64,000 bases of DNA from Homalodisca vitripennis (GCF_021130785.1 NW_025778024.1:36001-100000); one strand, 5' to 3'; positions 1 to 13,590 are shown, counted from the stretch's first letter. Program-made: numbers and translations. The notes: a model not told the origin generated them from the letters alone.

Positions 1-1639
1 GACAACACACCTCAGAGTCGTGTTATCAGTGAACGAGGAAACTATATTTTCACGCCTAGTACTTTTACAGCCTTTTTGTTTGGGCAATTTTAGTTACAGA
101 TAAAATGAACGTGACATAAATCCATGGAACAGTTGATATAGAGTGACATACTACATTACTCGAAACTCATGTTTCTTACTTACTACCGATCCGTGAAAAT
201 TACTATTAAATTAGTTCAGACTATATTTAGCTAGTTGGCAAGTTGGGTTGTATACTTATAGGTGGTTCAGTCGGTTTTTTGTTAGGTATATTGTTTACAT
301 GGTGAATGATTCCTGAAACATTTAACCGATTGTTAATTCTACATTTGTTGACATAACAATAATGTAGTGGTAACTTTTAGAAACATGATTATAGTACTAC
401 TGCACTCCTTATGAGTTTATTACAAACACCTTGCCAACGTCTGCCGCTAAAAACTAGAAAATATACAGAGTGTCCCAGAACTCTCTACTAATATTTTAAG
501 ATATTATTCCTGGATGAAAGACAAACCATAATTTCATATTTAAACATTAGAAAACTCAATAAATACTCAAATGGCCGCCATGTTGGTTTTACCTTATGTG
601 TTTTAATTTGAGAGCGGCTCGTTGTAATGAAGTGAAATTTGTGTATGTAGTTATAGTATAACCTAAAGGCCTAACAACAAACAATTTGAAATTTTCTAGA
701 AGTTGTACTTTCAAAATAATGAATTCCAACAAATTATAAGCGTACTTATTTCAAAAACACCATATAATAAAAATGTCTTAACTTTTACATTTTAGTTGTA
801 CAGTGTAATCTAACAATACCAAGTTTTAAAAGTAGGATATAATGCAATTTCCTAAAACCAAGTCTTAAACAATATCCACTATGACTATGTTACAACAATT
901 TTCTTGAGCCACAACAACCAGCTGTTAATTTCAGCTGCTCAAATCAGCTGATTATAATAATATATTGTTGAACTGTGCTCATAATCGCCTTGCCTATTGC
1001 AGGATATGGCTTTCCTTTGATACGTATTGTGTTCAGATCCATATCCTTATTTAAATATGTATCTTAAACCCAGGAAAAAAACTATGACAGGAGATAGTTT
1101 TCCCGATAAAGTAATAGAAAACGTATTGCGACACTCTCACATAACTACCATGAGACTACCATGATCACCATTTTTTTTATTGTTTACTTTTTTCGTGTAT
1201 ATTATGATTGGGGTTTAGCACTTGTAGAAAAGGGCAGATAAAAATCAACGAAACTTTGTGTTTCATGTTAGCACATGATGGATTTCGGATATAAATTGTC
1301 CCAAATCCTTTCAAATCGTCCTTTTTCAATAATATGATCTAAGTGGAAAATAATCTAGTTTTGAACTAAGTTCAGTCAATGGTAATATTAGGTCAGACCA
1401 ACGGATATTGCTGAAAATTTAACCAGTAATTTTTTAATTGCTAAAAATCGTATAACTTCACCAAATAGTTTATATTTAACAATTACATTAAAAAGTATAT
1501 TATATTTATAATATGGAATTAATGTATGTATGTTTGTAATTGAGGAATTAAGAAAGTATATTGTAATTTAATATTTACAGTTAAAAATATAAAAATAACA
1601 ATAATTTGTGTGAAAAAATTAAAGAAAATAATTAATTTA
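1..1639. other. AT-rich stretch without recognisable gene
   Basis: No credible coding region, RNA gene or long repeat is visible. Open frames are short and AT-driven. Around 470-490 there is a tract ending in GAGTGTCCCAGAA, which resembles the ACAGGGTG(T)CCCA ends of many insect transposable elements, but no partner end was found. Confidence 0.6.
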
Positions 1640-1800
1640 CCACTCGAGAGTGTTAAGTAAGTTTCAGTTTGATTCATTAAGAACATCCCTCATAAATATT
1701 TCCCTTGGAGGCACTTCTATAGAATTTAATCAGAACCTTCCTTTCCTTGTGTCTCTACAAATTTAATTAAGAAAAGAACTAGTTGAAATGAAATTACTTA
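1640..1800 (+). repeat. Dispersed repeat, copy 1 of an inverted pair
   Basis: About 150 bp (key stretches TTTCCCTTGGAGGCACTTC and AATCAGAACCTTCC) recurs in reverse complement at about 4,450-4,625 with scattered differences and a small insertion. Neither copy keeps an open frame. An old interspersed element or decayed terminal inverted repeats of a ~3 kb element are both possible. Confidence 0.6.
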
Positions 1801-2689
1801 GTATAAAGTCAATTTCCTGCTACGTAATACTTAGTGCAAACATAAACTTGAAATTTAAATGCCTTCTATTGGCGTGTATTGAAAGTATTTACTCTATGAA
1901 TATCGAATTTAATATTAGTTTATTCATAGGGGTTGACAAATTAAGCATAATAAACTAGAACATATTTTTTTAATAAATCCAATCTAAGACCTTAATATTT
2001 TTTATAATATTTTTTACATAGTCAACGTTGTTGTTAGATGTGATATGTGTTTTTATTTCCATCGATAACACCATTTTAGGTTATTCAAAACAATATATGA
2101 ACAAAAAATGATAACAAAAACTGTATAGTTATTATGTGTTTCAACGTTTTACCTTTGGGAATAGTAATCTGTACATTTTGCTTCTATTGTCTTCGGTACT
2201 GGACTCACAGTATTTTGTTATGTTCTCGATGTACTATATTTGTGTTGTAAACCTTTAATTTTTTTAATTTACATGTGTTTCTATGGTTTACATTTTTGCA
2301 AGATGTTGGTTACTAGTTCTCGAATCTGTTAAATATATAATTGTAACACACGAGGTTTTCTTATGTCCATATCCTCTTTTTCTTTTCACTCGTCCTTCAT
2401 CATTATTGTAATGTAAGCGATGAAACGTAGTCAAAGTGTAGTGTCATATAAAAAACAACCTGTTTGTTGTTTGTTGTTTGTGTTTGTTATATGTGTTTTA
2501 TATAACAAACTCATATAAAAGGCGTGGTAAGAATAAGCCAAACCACGTGTTGCGTAGGAGGCTCTGTTAAAGTTGCATGGATAACATACTTCTATAGTGC
2601 ATTTTACTCTAGAGATATCCTGCCCACAGAAAGGCAATCATACAGAAGGAAATTGATACACCCCACTGCAGACCAATCAGAAATTGTGA
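1801..2689. other. AT-rich stretch, nothing recognised
   Basis: No gene, RNA or structured repeat is seen on either strand. Confidence 0.5.
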
Positions 2690-3245
2690 CATCCAACTGA
2701 GTGATAAGCTTCAATGACGCTCAGCCAAATACCATGGTTGGACATGCTTCATCATGGACCTTATTGTTGTGTATGCAGAGAAAAACCATCAAGCAAGATT
2801 AGAATCTACAGTGCAAATTTGTATGGATATATATCTTGCCTCATAATACATTCCTAATTGTTTCTTTTAAAGTTGGGTTTTATAGTAGTGTTTAACTAAT
2901 AAAAATATGCGCACCAATTTACCAAAAGATAGTGTTATATGTGTTACGGAAGTTAGGCTATGTTTTAATATTTCACATTTCAAAATCTCATATGATTGTA
3001 CTCAAAAGAATGTAAAAATATTCGCTAACGTCAATCAAATGCCATGGAGTGACGTATACATTAATCTAACTTACTTATACCTATATAAAAATAACGCTTC
3101 ACGCAAAATTTCGTTTGGAAGCTACATCATTTTCAAGATATTTTGGGACAAACAGACGGACATAGATGAAATTTGTCCAACCCCTCGAGTGACAGGCTTC
3201 GATAAAGCTTACATTGGTACAAAAATCTCCACATTTATCCAGGGT
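2690..3245 (+). repeat. Dispersed repeat family ending in CTCGAGTGACAGGCTTCG
   Basis: This resembles the non-tandem parts of 5,100-6,125 (GTTAGGCTA, AAAATATTCGCTAA, TTCAAGATAT, the GACAGACGGACA-type run and the CGAGTGA/TAGGCTTTGCTAAAGCTTA end). Shorter traces with the same end motif occur near 22,390-22,430 (reverse) and 32,250-32,530. The 113-codon open frame at 2,907-3,248 lies inside it and has no recognisable domain. I read this as an old interspersed, probably non-autonomous element. Confidence 0.55.
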
Positions 3246-3249
3246 TAAT

Positions 3250-4449
3250 TTTACAAGTAGATTATTTTAAGATTATTAATACTGCAATAGTGTAATGAAG
3301 TATACAACGAGTTCACTAGATTTGGCAGTCCATGTTACAATGAGTAGAAAAGGTAAGTATTCTTTTATCATAAAACTTATCCAGACGTCAACTGTATCTC
3401 AAATTATTATTTTTGAATATGCGGTTAAATGGTGTAATGTAAATCTTTGAACGTTATACAAGGTTTAACAGCTAAAAACACGGCATAACCGTTTAACATG
3501 AAAATATTTACGGAACAGATTGTAATTTCAAAAAGAATTCTTAAGAGCTCCAACTTTCTGAGGAGAAGATTGAGCATTCCTTGGGCGAAGTTTTGCAATT
3601 TCACAAGTGGCAAAGTAAGTTAACAATGTTACTTAAGAGTCTGTGGCCACTGAGGCGTGCAGCTTTACTTTGCTATGTAAAACTATTTTCTATATTACTG
3701 TTGCATATTACATTTTCGTTTCCCTATAAATTAAAACTGTTATGCTTTAGCTACCTTTTATTACATACAATCTAGAAACTATTATAAATGATCGCGGTAC
3801 TTATTCTTAGGTCTTATAATTTTTAAAATATGTTTTTTACGATGAAATGTGGAGATACGTTGTTGTTTTTAAATTTGTATGTAATTCATTCAGCTCCGTT
3901 TGGTATGCCGACGATACAGAAACATATGTTATCAATTTTAAGTCAGATTATCATTACATTTTATTGCAAATATATGTATTAATATAACCGCATATAACAT
4001 CTTGATATACAATACCGAATGGTATTTGTCCCGTATTAAATATTCATTTTTGCACTTTTTAAATATTTAATGTTACTGGTATATGATATATTTTTATAAT
4101 CCATAATTTCTATGAATATAATTGTTTTATACACTAAATATGAGAGAAAGTTATTATACAAAAATAAGGTACTGATTTCACCTTGTGGTTAACGTTCAGG
4201 CTTGGTGCAATTTAATTAGATGCTAATTCACTCATCAATAAAACAAGAACATTTTAATTGGAAAAAGAGCGATTATTTCAAACATCCACCGATTGTAACA
4301 GTTTGACTATTTGAGGAACACAAGGGTACAAACGTTGCTATGGAATTCAGGGCTTATTTTCTAAGGAATGATCTTTAATCCCTTCACACACTGAAAATAA
4401 TCTGTTTCTCGATATTTAAATTATTTGTTTGAATTAATGTCATTATTAA
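3250..4449. other. AT-rich stretch, nothing recognised
   Basis: Only short open frames without family resemblance are present. No structured repeat is seen. Confidence 0.5.
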
Positions 4450-4625
4450 ATTATTTCACTTCAACTAGTTCTCGTCTTAATTAAATTTGTCCTCACAAAC
4501 AAACCTCCACAGAACGGAAGGTTCTGATTGCCTTCTATGGAAGTGCCTCCAAGGGAAATCATTATGAGGGTCGCTCCTAATGAATCAAACTGAAACTCAT
4601 TTAAAACTCTTGTTGGATAAATAAA
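4450..4625 (-). repeat. Dispersed repeat, copy 2 of an inverted pair
   Basis: This is the reverse-complement partner of 1,640-1,800. The 63-codon minus-strand frame across it is not supported as a gene, because the other copy has stops in the matching frame. Confidence 0.6.
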
Positions 4626-5099
4626 CGTCATTATTTCTTTTATAAAGAACACATCGCTTGAATATAGACATAACAGTATGCACTGGTTAATTGATAGAAT
4701 AAGTTAAAACATAATTATGTGTTTATTAATTCTTTTTTCAAATGAAAAAAAACATTTTTGGGTAAAACCGCAATTACAAAAACTGTAATATTATGATGTT
4801 TGTACTTTATATACATTAGTTCCTCTATTTCCAATTTATTTCCTAATAAACAAATTAGCAGTTCGTCACACTACGTGTCGTAACAGATTTAGATAATTTG
4901 CATGCAATATTTAAAATCTATAGCTTACTGCATTTTCGAGACGGTTAGACAGACAGACAATAATAATAAAAGAGATTAGAATGAAAATTACTCAGAATAG
5001 AGTTATTTATTTTAGAAATGAAGTTGTACGCAGTAATTATAAATAATAAATCTTTTTTAATATTTTTTCCGGATAATACATTTAAATGGTTATCATTAA

Positions 5100-6125
5100 A
5101 TTGGGTTCCATATTAGTGTTTGATTAATAAAAGTCTAAACATCAAGTCAATATATATTGATGTATGTGTTGGGATAGTTAGGCTACATGTGTTAATATAT
5201 GACATGTTTGAATATGTTATGGGTGTATTGAGATTAGTTGGGCTACATGTGTTAGTATATGACATGTTTGAATATGTTATGGGTATATTGAGATTAGTTG
5301 GGCTACATGTGTTAATATATGACATGTTTGAATACGTTATGGGTGTATTGAGATTAGTTAGGCTACATGTGTTAGTATATGACATGTTTGAATATGTTAT
5401 GGGTATATTGAGATTAGTTAGGCTACATGTGTTAGTATATGACATGTTTGAATATGTTATGGGTGTATTGAGATTAGTTAGGTTACATATTGTGTTAATA
5501 TATGACATGTTTGAATACGTTATGGGTGTATTGAGATTAGTTAGGCTACATATTGTGTTAATATATGACATGTTTGAATACGTTATGGGTGTATTGAGAT
5601 TAGTTAGGCTACATGTGTTAGTATATGACATGTTTGAATACGTTATGGGTGTATTGAGATTAGTTAGGCTACATATTGTGTTAATATATGACATGTTTGA
5701 ATACGTTATGGGTGTATTGAGATTAGTTAGGCTACATGTGTTAATATATGACATGTTTGAATACGTTATGGGTGTATTGAGATTAGTTTACATGTGTTAA
5801 TATATGACAGATACGTTATGTGTATTGAGATTAGTTATTACATGTGTTAATATATGTTTGTATGATGTTTAAGATTTTATTGTACTGATATTTTCCGTAT
5901 CCACCTCAGTTGCTAATAAGAACAGTGTGAAAATATTCGCTAAAACTCACCGCAATCTATGGATTGACATGTACAATAATTTAACCCAGTGTTTCTTATA
6001 TATAAAAAAGCTTCATGCAGAATTTAAAGTCTATCTCGATTTCAAGATATCTTGTGGACGGACATATGTAAATTACGTTTCCCCAGTCCCACGAGAGATA
6101 GGCTTTGCTAAAGCTTAGCCAATAA
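5100..6125 (+). repeat. Second copy of the 2,690-3,245 repeat, expanded by an internal minisatellite
   Basis: The flanks at about 5,100-5,167 and 5,870-6,120 resemble the repeat at 2,690-3,245. Where that copy has one unit around GTTAGGCTATG, this copy carries about twelve tandem units. The 63-codon frame at 5,927-6,118 is part of the repeat and is not a gene. Confidence 0.6.
5168..5862. repeat. 60/63-bp minisatellite, about 12 units
   Basis: There are ten near-identical units, each containing GACATGTTTGAATA and ATTGAGATTAGTTAGG, plus two degenerate units at the right end. Units are 60 bp, or 63 bp where CATGTG is replaced by CATATTGTG. Both lengths are multiples of three, so long frames are open on both strands (20-21-residue repeats). 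The frames look like by-products of a repeat lacking stops, not genes. Confidence 0.9.
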
Positions 6126-8104
6126 AACAAACCTCTTGTTGAACAATGATCGACAAACTATCGCGTCGGTGCTTTGAGTCTCTCGACTTGAGACCAACAA
6201 GTGGCATCTTACATCTATACTGTTACATTGTTGTCTTGAGAGAGCATTGTAGTGGATTGTATTGTACCGAGCTTTCCTCAATGGTTCTGGCCTTTATAGT
6301 GATGATGTAGACGTTTCCTTTAACAGGATAATAGAGACTTTCTAAGCACTAAACTATTGCTTTGTTGTTTACCTGTTTCAGTGAACGGTATATCCAAGAT
6401 AATTATTATTAATTTGTGACCTTACAGTTTTTTTATTTTGAGGAATACGACCTATTACGGAGTTGGTGTGGTTTTAAATAACTTTGTTTCATGTATTCCT
6501 ACTTATTAAGATGTAAGATAATTATTCTATTAATGAACACAAGTAATACGTAGAGCATATTGATCACATTTGAAATGGTTAGGGGTCTACTGAACTCGCA
6601 GAGCTAAAACTGAGGCTGAACTAAAGAGACTCAAAATTTTCTGATGACCCGGAAGTTTCTTTAGTAGACAGTTCCATATTCAACTTTTATTAACTAGGAT
6701 CTGAGTTAAAGTCTAAGTTTAATCACTTTAGCAGGGATCCTATATCTTCTTCCAGTGCAATTCTTTCTTCCCCTCTGCAAAGTTGCAGGATTTCGTTTTA
6801 TTTGTGTCTAAGTTGTTCTTTCTGTTTCGTGCAAACTTTTGAGTTTCTTCGAGACTCCTGGAATTGCAACAGGTAGAGGGGCTTGATTATTGGATTAGGG
6901 ATAGCGGTTCTACTCATATGCCGTTACAGGGTACCTCTTGGGGTGATCCTTTGAAGAAGAGAGCAAGTCGAACATCATAGCTCTCATTTATGTGCCATTA
7001 ATATTCAAAGGGTTCGGTGGTTTACTGTATTTATAAACGGTAATTTTTTTATTCTGGTGATGGGAGTTCTTAGAATCATTTTCATTCGGGGTTTCTTTAT
7101 ACTCACAATTTGAAAAATTGTCATGGATATCAGAATGTGTTACTAATTTTTCTGGCTTTTTGTATTTGCATCATTCGTATGATAGATTCCACTATAAACA
7201 GACCATTATTATAATATGTTTCAAAAAACACTTTTATTTAGTTCGGAATCAAGTACACAAGACAAGGAATATAAACAAATAAAAGTACAAATATTAAAAA
7301 CAGCTGACGGTAATATAAAAGGGGTGTGTTATTATATGGAAATACGATAAGATTAAGGTACATGTGTTGTTTCTCAGAAGTGAAGGATTTCCCTTTTGCG
7401 ACACATTCCGCCAATGTTTTATTCATGATGGTCTGAAAAGCTGTCAAAAATGAATAAAACAGTTTACTCTGGTGACCAAACAACTGAGGATGTGGATGTG
7501 TCCTTGGAGCTTATTTTATTTATAGGCCTAACTGTTCGGATCGTATATTCTTTTAAAACTGAATTGACGATTTTTATTTATTTAAAAACGTATTGGCTGA
7601 ACTGAGCTAAGCGTATTACTGCTTAAATACATATATACATGTTTAAATGTAAAAATTAAAGTTAATGACATTGCAATAGCATAGTATACGGTGTGTGCAA
7701 AATTTATGGAACGATATCAATACGTTTTACACCTTAGTAGATAAAATGTAGATACTATGCAGAATTTTATATGCTTGTGTTAAATACTTTTTATGGAATT
7801 ACCATCAACGTCTACATTTGACAGACGGTTCGTAGGGGATGTTGTTTCAAAAGACGTGGAAATATTAAATACAAGCCTTCGTCAAAATGCATATCATGCA
7901 ACAAAACTTAAAATATGTTTTCATTACATGGATGAAAGAGGGATATTGATCCGTGATGTGTGATTGTGTTTCTCGTACTCGTGACTTTTGCTCGGAACCT
8001 CTCCGCAGTGACAAACACCTGGACTGGATTCAAACAGTTTTTGGCAGGTTCGAACCGTTTTCTTTCCCTACTTTTCTTCTTTCTGATCTTTATTTTTGTA
8101 TGCA
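6126..8104. other. Gene-poor AT-rich stretch
   Basis: No supported gene was found. A minus-strand 81-codon frame at 7,238-7,483 has no recognisable domain and weak start context. 6,600-6,960 is slightly less AT-rich but gave no readable coding similarity. Confidence 0.5.
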
Positions 8105-8230
8105 CTAATACCTACCCCGCCTGGTGAAGAGGATAGATTCTAATCCTCTAAACGTTGTGTTATCGTATTTATTTTGCAACATATAACGATGGCAAATGTC
8201 CGAAATTATGTTATCCTCTCAAATCTTCCA
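8105..8230 (+). repeat. Penelope-tail-like repeat arm
   Basis: The stretch from CCTGGTGAAGAGGATAG through AAACGTTGTGTTAT to the ACGATGGCAA and TGTTATCCT parts matches the right arm of the palindromic element at 35,273-35,375. Such GAAGAGGAT...ATCCTC..AAACGTTG tails are, to my knowledge, common next to arthropod Penelope-like elements. The assignment rests on recall and on the two matching copies here. Confidence 0.5.
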
Positions 8231-8234
8231 TCGT

Positions 8235-9300
8235 CAATCACAGACTTTAAATAAAGAATAAAATTTATATTTTGTTTTGTTTTGAATAGTGATTTTCGTG
8301 CTTAAATGTAATTACATATTCATTTTTATACCATATATTGATAATTGATTCATTATTCATATTACTACATATTGTATTCTTATTATTACCGTTAAGTCAC
8401 ATACTGCAAATATACTTTAATCTCTATATCTAAAGGTTGGCAAAAAATGGGTACAAGTATCAATGAAATATTATATTCTGTTCTCGGAATCCAGAAAAGT
8501 CCCTTATATTTTAAAGTTAGAATCCAAAACGTGTACATAACACCAGACATCAACCTCAGCCCGGGATATGAGACATTCCTCCTCCGAGATTGGCCACACT
8601 TAGTAACACTTGCCCGAAACTGTCTTACCTTTATCTCCTCTCTGTAGTATTTTTGTGAATTTCATAAAATTTGATCTTAGGAAGTATAAATCTTTTTCTT
8701 GCATATAAGAAACAAACAATCCTACAACTTTTGATTTTGATTTCTAATTTCAGCAAATTACAATATTGATTAAGGTCAAGAAATCGAATTTGGTTTTCCA
8801 AATATTTTCGTTGGTTAAATTCATAGCTTTTTAAATATCTTTCATGAATACACGAAAAGTAAAGAAGTTTCTATCACTGTACGTAAAGTAATAGGGATTT
8901 AAAGCAGACAATTAAGGTAGTATTTTTTAATTAGGTAAGAAAAATAATGACAGAATAAAATTTTAAATCTTTACAGTGTGTACATAATTTATATCTTCAA
9001 GAATTGCCATGGCTATATTTATTTAAAAAATTAATTTCATCAACAAATACACATTTGAAAAATGTTATCCTTCATTATATTTAGTAACAATAATACAATT
9101 CTCTTAAATTATAAAATAATACATATTTACCACCTTCAAAATGTAGTACTTACCAGGTTGTCAGGTAGAAAATATTTACACATATCCAAAGTTATAAATA
9201 CATGAACAAAATAAGTTTTTACTATCAGTATGTTGATGAGACAGTAAACATGATTATTTGTTTAGTTAACATTAGAGGGTAAAACAGAAAATGAATTAAA
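8235..9300. other. AT-rich stretch downstream of the RING locus
   Basis: No gene or repeat is recognised. Because locus C is on the minus strand, this would contain its 3' untranslated and flanking DNA. Confidence 0.5.
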
Positions 9301-9393
9301 TTTTCTAAAATAACAGTAGTATACCCGGGAGTATAGCCGTAACATGGGCTCTTATGGAGTTATCCTGGACCAATGGGAGAGCAGCAATGGCGG

Positions 9394-10953
9394 CTAGGCC
9401 ACGCCTCCTGCCCCCCACCCCTCCCTCACCCACGTGGCGGGAACCAAAACAAAGTGGCGGGAACCAAAAAAAATGGCGGGAACGAAAAAAATGGCGGGAA
9501 GCAAAAAAACAACTACGTGGATGACCGCCCGACAGAGTGAACAACGGAAGAGTCTATGGGCACATTGTGCACACAGAGTGTGTCCACAAGGCCTCAACCC
9601 TACCGTCGGCAATCTGTCCATACAAACGGAACAGCGGACGTACTGAGCCGGGGGCAATGGTTCGGGTTCCTCAGGGTCGTCGTCGTCGTCGGGATCCCAA
9701 AGGGCCGCCGCCTCCATGATCTCGCCGATGCCGACGAGCAGACCCTCCAATGACGAGCGCACTTCCCTCCAAAGTGCGTCCGATATACGGAGGCTCTGGT
9801 CACAGGGCGTTTCGTCGAGAAGATGGTCGATGAGCCAGAGTATGTCCCTAAGCTCGACCCTCAGGGTGGAGATCGACACCAAGGCCCCCATGTTGCACTC
9901 CATGGGAGCATGCGTCTGCAAAACAAAAAAAGCGTAGTAGCCCGTTTCCCGTGTTGGGACAATACGATGAGTACATTACACATACACACACACACTCAGA
10001 AAAACGAAAATAAAATACCTGAAGGAAATGGTCCAGCACCAGTTCCCGTATCCTCTGCCGTGCCACATCCACCTCTGGCTCAGCTGTAGGAGGCTGAAAA
10101 GTAAGGAAAATAAGCAAGTAAGTTATTACTACAACAACAACAACTATTACTACTACTACCTTTCCCGAGAGGGCTTCCAACGCCTGGACCGGTAGGTTTT
10201 TAGTGGGTGAGAGTCCCACACACCAGGGCAAACATCTGTTCCTGACGGTGCATAATGCATTTTCTTATCGTAAAGAAAACTTCTACCTTTACCGGTAGAC
10301 ACTTACCCTTCTACAAGTGCTGGCTCGATCCGCTGAGGCACAGGGTTGGACCGGGACGAGGGTCGCAACATTGGATCCGCTGGAGGACCGGGACGTGTCT
10401 GAGGGGGACTGGGCAGGGGTGATAGCGATCCTCGGAATAGCCCGGGGTTGAGGAATCGGCATGGGCCGGAAGGGGAGCCTGTGGGTTGCGGGCCACGGCG
10501 GTGGCGGAGACGGCGGTAGTAGAATCCCCATGAGGACCGCCTCCAACACGGGCCAGGGCCCCAACAGAAGGTCCTCAGCCGCGGTGTCGTTGATAGCCCT
10601 CGGACTCCTCTGCCGAAATGCCCACAGATCCGGAGACTGCAAAAAAACAAAGCAACAACCGTAGCAAAATGGAATAAAGACGAGATAGACAAAACAAAGA
10701 ATCCAATTGCACCTACAGCGGGCCTCATGTTCTCCACCGTAGCATCCGAGTCATACACCTGAAAGCAACAAAAGGAAAAACAATTCAGTCCGTACCGCAA
10801 ACAAACACTCATACAGACACAAAACAACACATACAAAACATACCAACACAAGCGCACACGTACCTCATCACCATCATCATCGGGGTCAGGCAACAAGGGG
10901 GAGTCCTAAACGTCTCGGGGATCGGGCTGGGGGTTATCCTGGTCGTCGTGGTC
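9394..10953 (-). CDS. RING-finger protein, multi-exon, 5' part missing (locus C)
   Basis: A spliced gene is read from short exons with GT/AG borders: 10,864 back to 10,905 or 10,953, 10,717-10,758 (42 nt), 10,307-10,636 (330 nt), tentatively 10,160-10,183 (24 nt), 10,019-10,093 (75 nt), and a last exon at 9,394-9,915 of 173 codons plus stop. All internal exons are multiples of three and keep phase 0. The last exon has an acidic run, then a C3HC4 RING (CSVC, x11, CGH, x2, CAQC, x6, CSLC), which in other proteins binds two zincs and recruits an E2 ubiquitin-conjugating enzyme. The middle exons are Pro/Ser/Arg-rich and low-complexity. With the upstream acceptor, the first exon has an in-frame TAG; an internal acceptor ending at that TAG would avoid it. 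No signal-peptide exon was found upstream, though paralogous loci A and B have one. The tail after the RING runs into a repeat and may be altered. A secreted ubiquitin-ligase-like effector is an inference. Confidence 0.65.
9434..9506 (+). repeat. Short tandem GGCGGGAA repeat
   Basis: Four copies of (A/T)GGCGGGAA(C/G)C/GAAAA follow each other every 16-20 bp. On the minus strand they code the hydrophobic repeats after the RING finger of locus C. The reverse complement TTCCCGCC is E2F-like, but the place inside an exon makes a codon-level expansion equally likely. Confidence 0.7.
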
Positions 10954-10959
10954 CTTCAA

Positions 10960-13545
10960 TAAAACAAATTGTTGAAAAATAACGGATGATTCTATTGTGG
11001 CATACGGTATATGTATAGAATATTCACTGTTATTGATGACACTATACACATCACTACTACTTACAAAAACGGTACCTATAACAGTATGACCAATAGATTA
11101 TTGAGGACTTCCCTCTTACCAGCAATTTAAAGGAAAAAAGTTAACAAAATGAATTAAATACAATTGCTAATGCATGACCCTCTACTATAATTGACTAACA
11201 AACAATACAATACTAACAAACTAATAAACAAACAAAATCAGTATAGAAATGTAAATAAAGTGTAAAAAATCTATTTTTACAAGATAAAAACTTGTCGGTG
11301 AGTTTGGAGATAAGCTTCCCCACCATTTTAAGTTAGAAGTCAGCCAAACTGGCGTCAATTTATTTTTAACAGTCTGGATACAAAGTCCAGTTTTGAACAA
11401 TATTTCATTGGTAAAACGACACTTTTAATAGTAACAAAAAAATCGAAATTTTTCATCTATATCAGAAGGGTAGATTTAGGCATGTACTCAAAGAATATTA
11501 TATATTAAAATCTTGTTAAAACTTGGTATAAGTGTATATTAAAAGAAAAACTTTAAAACAGTTTCCACTCTATTGTAAACAGGGTGGCAACACAACAGAG
11601 GTCAAAGTTCAAGTAATAAAATCAGTAAACACAATCGCTACACTGTATGCGTGGTGAACAGAGTTGATATATATCCGCTACCTGTTGCAGATGATTACAA
11701 AACACTGCTTAGAAGACCGATTCGTGCAATTCAGAAAACACCATTCTGCTATCTACCGACCAACAGTAGCTAATTGCACGTTGTTGGCTTACAAGCTTTT
11801 TTTTGACTTTACTCCCACCCTTGTAGGTAAACCGCTTATAAAAAGACATTGGGCTATTTTAGTTCACGCAGGGTGGGGTAAATACCCCTCCGCCACTGTA
11901 ATAGCATCCTCTCCCAGTATCCCCACAACTACCCGGCACTCGCCCGCTTGCTCTATCCCCTGACCTGACCACTGCCACTGCGCGGATAACCTCATACTAA
12001 AACGCAAGCTCCATGCGTTTCTAATATTAATATTTTACGTTTGGGCTGCGACACTTGTATAGGCCTACACACAAAAATACATCATAGTTATAGAATTGGT
12101 AAGTATCTGCAGTATAAACAAGCGAGACACGATCCAAACAGCTGATAAAACAGAGACGAGGAGATGCTTGTCCCACTCCCCACCACTGAAGGGGGGGGCA
12201 CTTCCTGTGCGCTGCAGCTCGGATATCTGCTTCTGCGCAGATTTCTTTGTGAGTGGGTTGTTTATAGAATCTCTCTTCCAAATTCCGAGCCACAAGCGTG
12301 AAACTATACTTATCTCAAACTGAATCGGTAGTACGTACTTGTTCCCACGTACTGAAACGCACTAGCGATCCTTTAAACCAGGATTCCTATATATTTTCTT
12401 AGTTTTTCTTTAGTGTTGAACAGTCTTTATAATAATAGTGTTTTATTTATATTTAACGATGTCATCAAGCCGTGCAAAGCATTTGATAATGGTTACGCTG
12501 TAAACTCAGACTATTCTTTTTAATTTAAATTTAACTATTAACTTGTAAAAGTTGTTTATCGTTGTAGTAGAAATAAACTCTGGGAGCCAATATAAGTAAT
12601 GAGTGGGTTTGAAAATTATTCACTTGTTTTTCTGGGCTGCCTAACAAATGATTGATTATCACAAGCACTGTTAATAAAACATGTTCACTAAAATAACATT
12701 TCTGTTGCTTTCAAGTGATGTTGGAAAACGAAATACAGGAGCGAACTCATCCATTAGCTAGAGTAGTGCAGTTTTGTGTAAAGCAGTGATTATTTGGACC
12801 TTTATGTACGTGATAACAGTGGTGACGGTAGGTATTATTGTAAACATAACAATTCTGTGACTAACGCTCAGGGAATTAGTTCAATTCCTAATATAGAACA
12901 GGTAAATAGGGATGTTTTTAAACTTTATAATTTTTATGACAACATCTAATATTTTTAATTGAGCGAGTTGAAACTTAGCTAATTATTGACCTGGCTTATT
13001 ATGGGGAGTAAAATTATGAAACGTTAATTCAGATCTTCCACTGTTGATGTTTATCTGTCTGGCCGCACGATATCTCGAATATAAACTGTGCTATACAAGG
13101 CCCCACTCAAAGCTTCATTTCTACTCAATGAACATAGATTTCGATGATGATGCATGTAACCCCTTGAAATTGATTTGGCGTACACCTAAAATTAAATGTA
13201 AAATCGTAATAAAATGTGTAATAGAGAATAAGAAAGGTATACTGTGACGTGTATTGCATTAATGGAAGTTAAAGAAAAACGCGATTGGAAATATTCTTAG
13301 TAATGCCTGCAATCTAGTAGAGCAACTATTAAACATTTAACATTAAAAAAAATTGGATTGGCACAAGGAGAACTGCACCATTACAAAAGGCGCTATAGCC
13401 ATTCCATCTTGAGTGTGGACATATTCAAGAGTGTCATCTCCTCTAACCTCCGTCAATTGTATTTGTTTAATGGTCTGTTAGTACTTGTGTATAATATGAT
13501 TAGGGTTCTACTGGAGTGATCGTTTTCAACACATTATTTGGGTTA

Positions 13546-13548
<3 letters not shown>
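10960..13548. other. Intergenic stretch between locus C and the first LINE
   Basis: No confident gene was found. A first exon for locus C could lie here, but none with a clear hydrophobic leader could be read. 11,840-12,320 is less AT-rich, with short frames on both strands that overlap each other and show no domain. Confidence 0.5.

Positions 13549-13590
<42 letters not shown>

Noticed and set aside
5113..5800. Long open frames on both strands across the minisatellite
   Set aside because: They are the automatic result of stop-free units with lengths divisible by three. No domain, start context or splice signals support a gene.
9537..9937. Several plus-strand frames opposite the RING exon
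   Set aside because: They are antisense shadows of the minus-strand RING gene, which has zinc-ligand motifs and splice sites.
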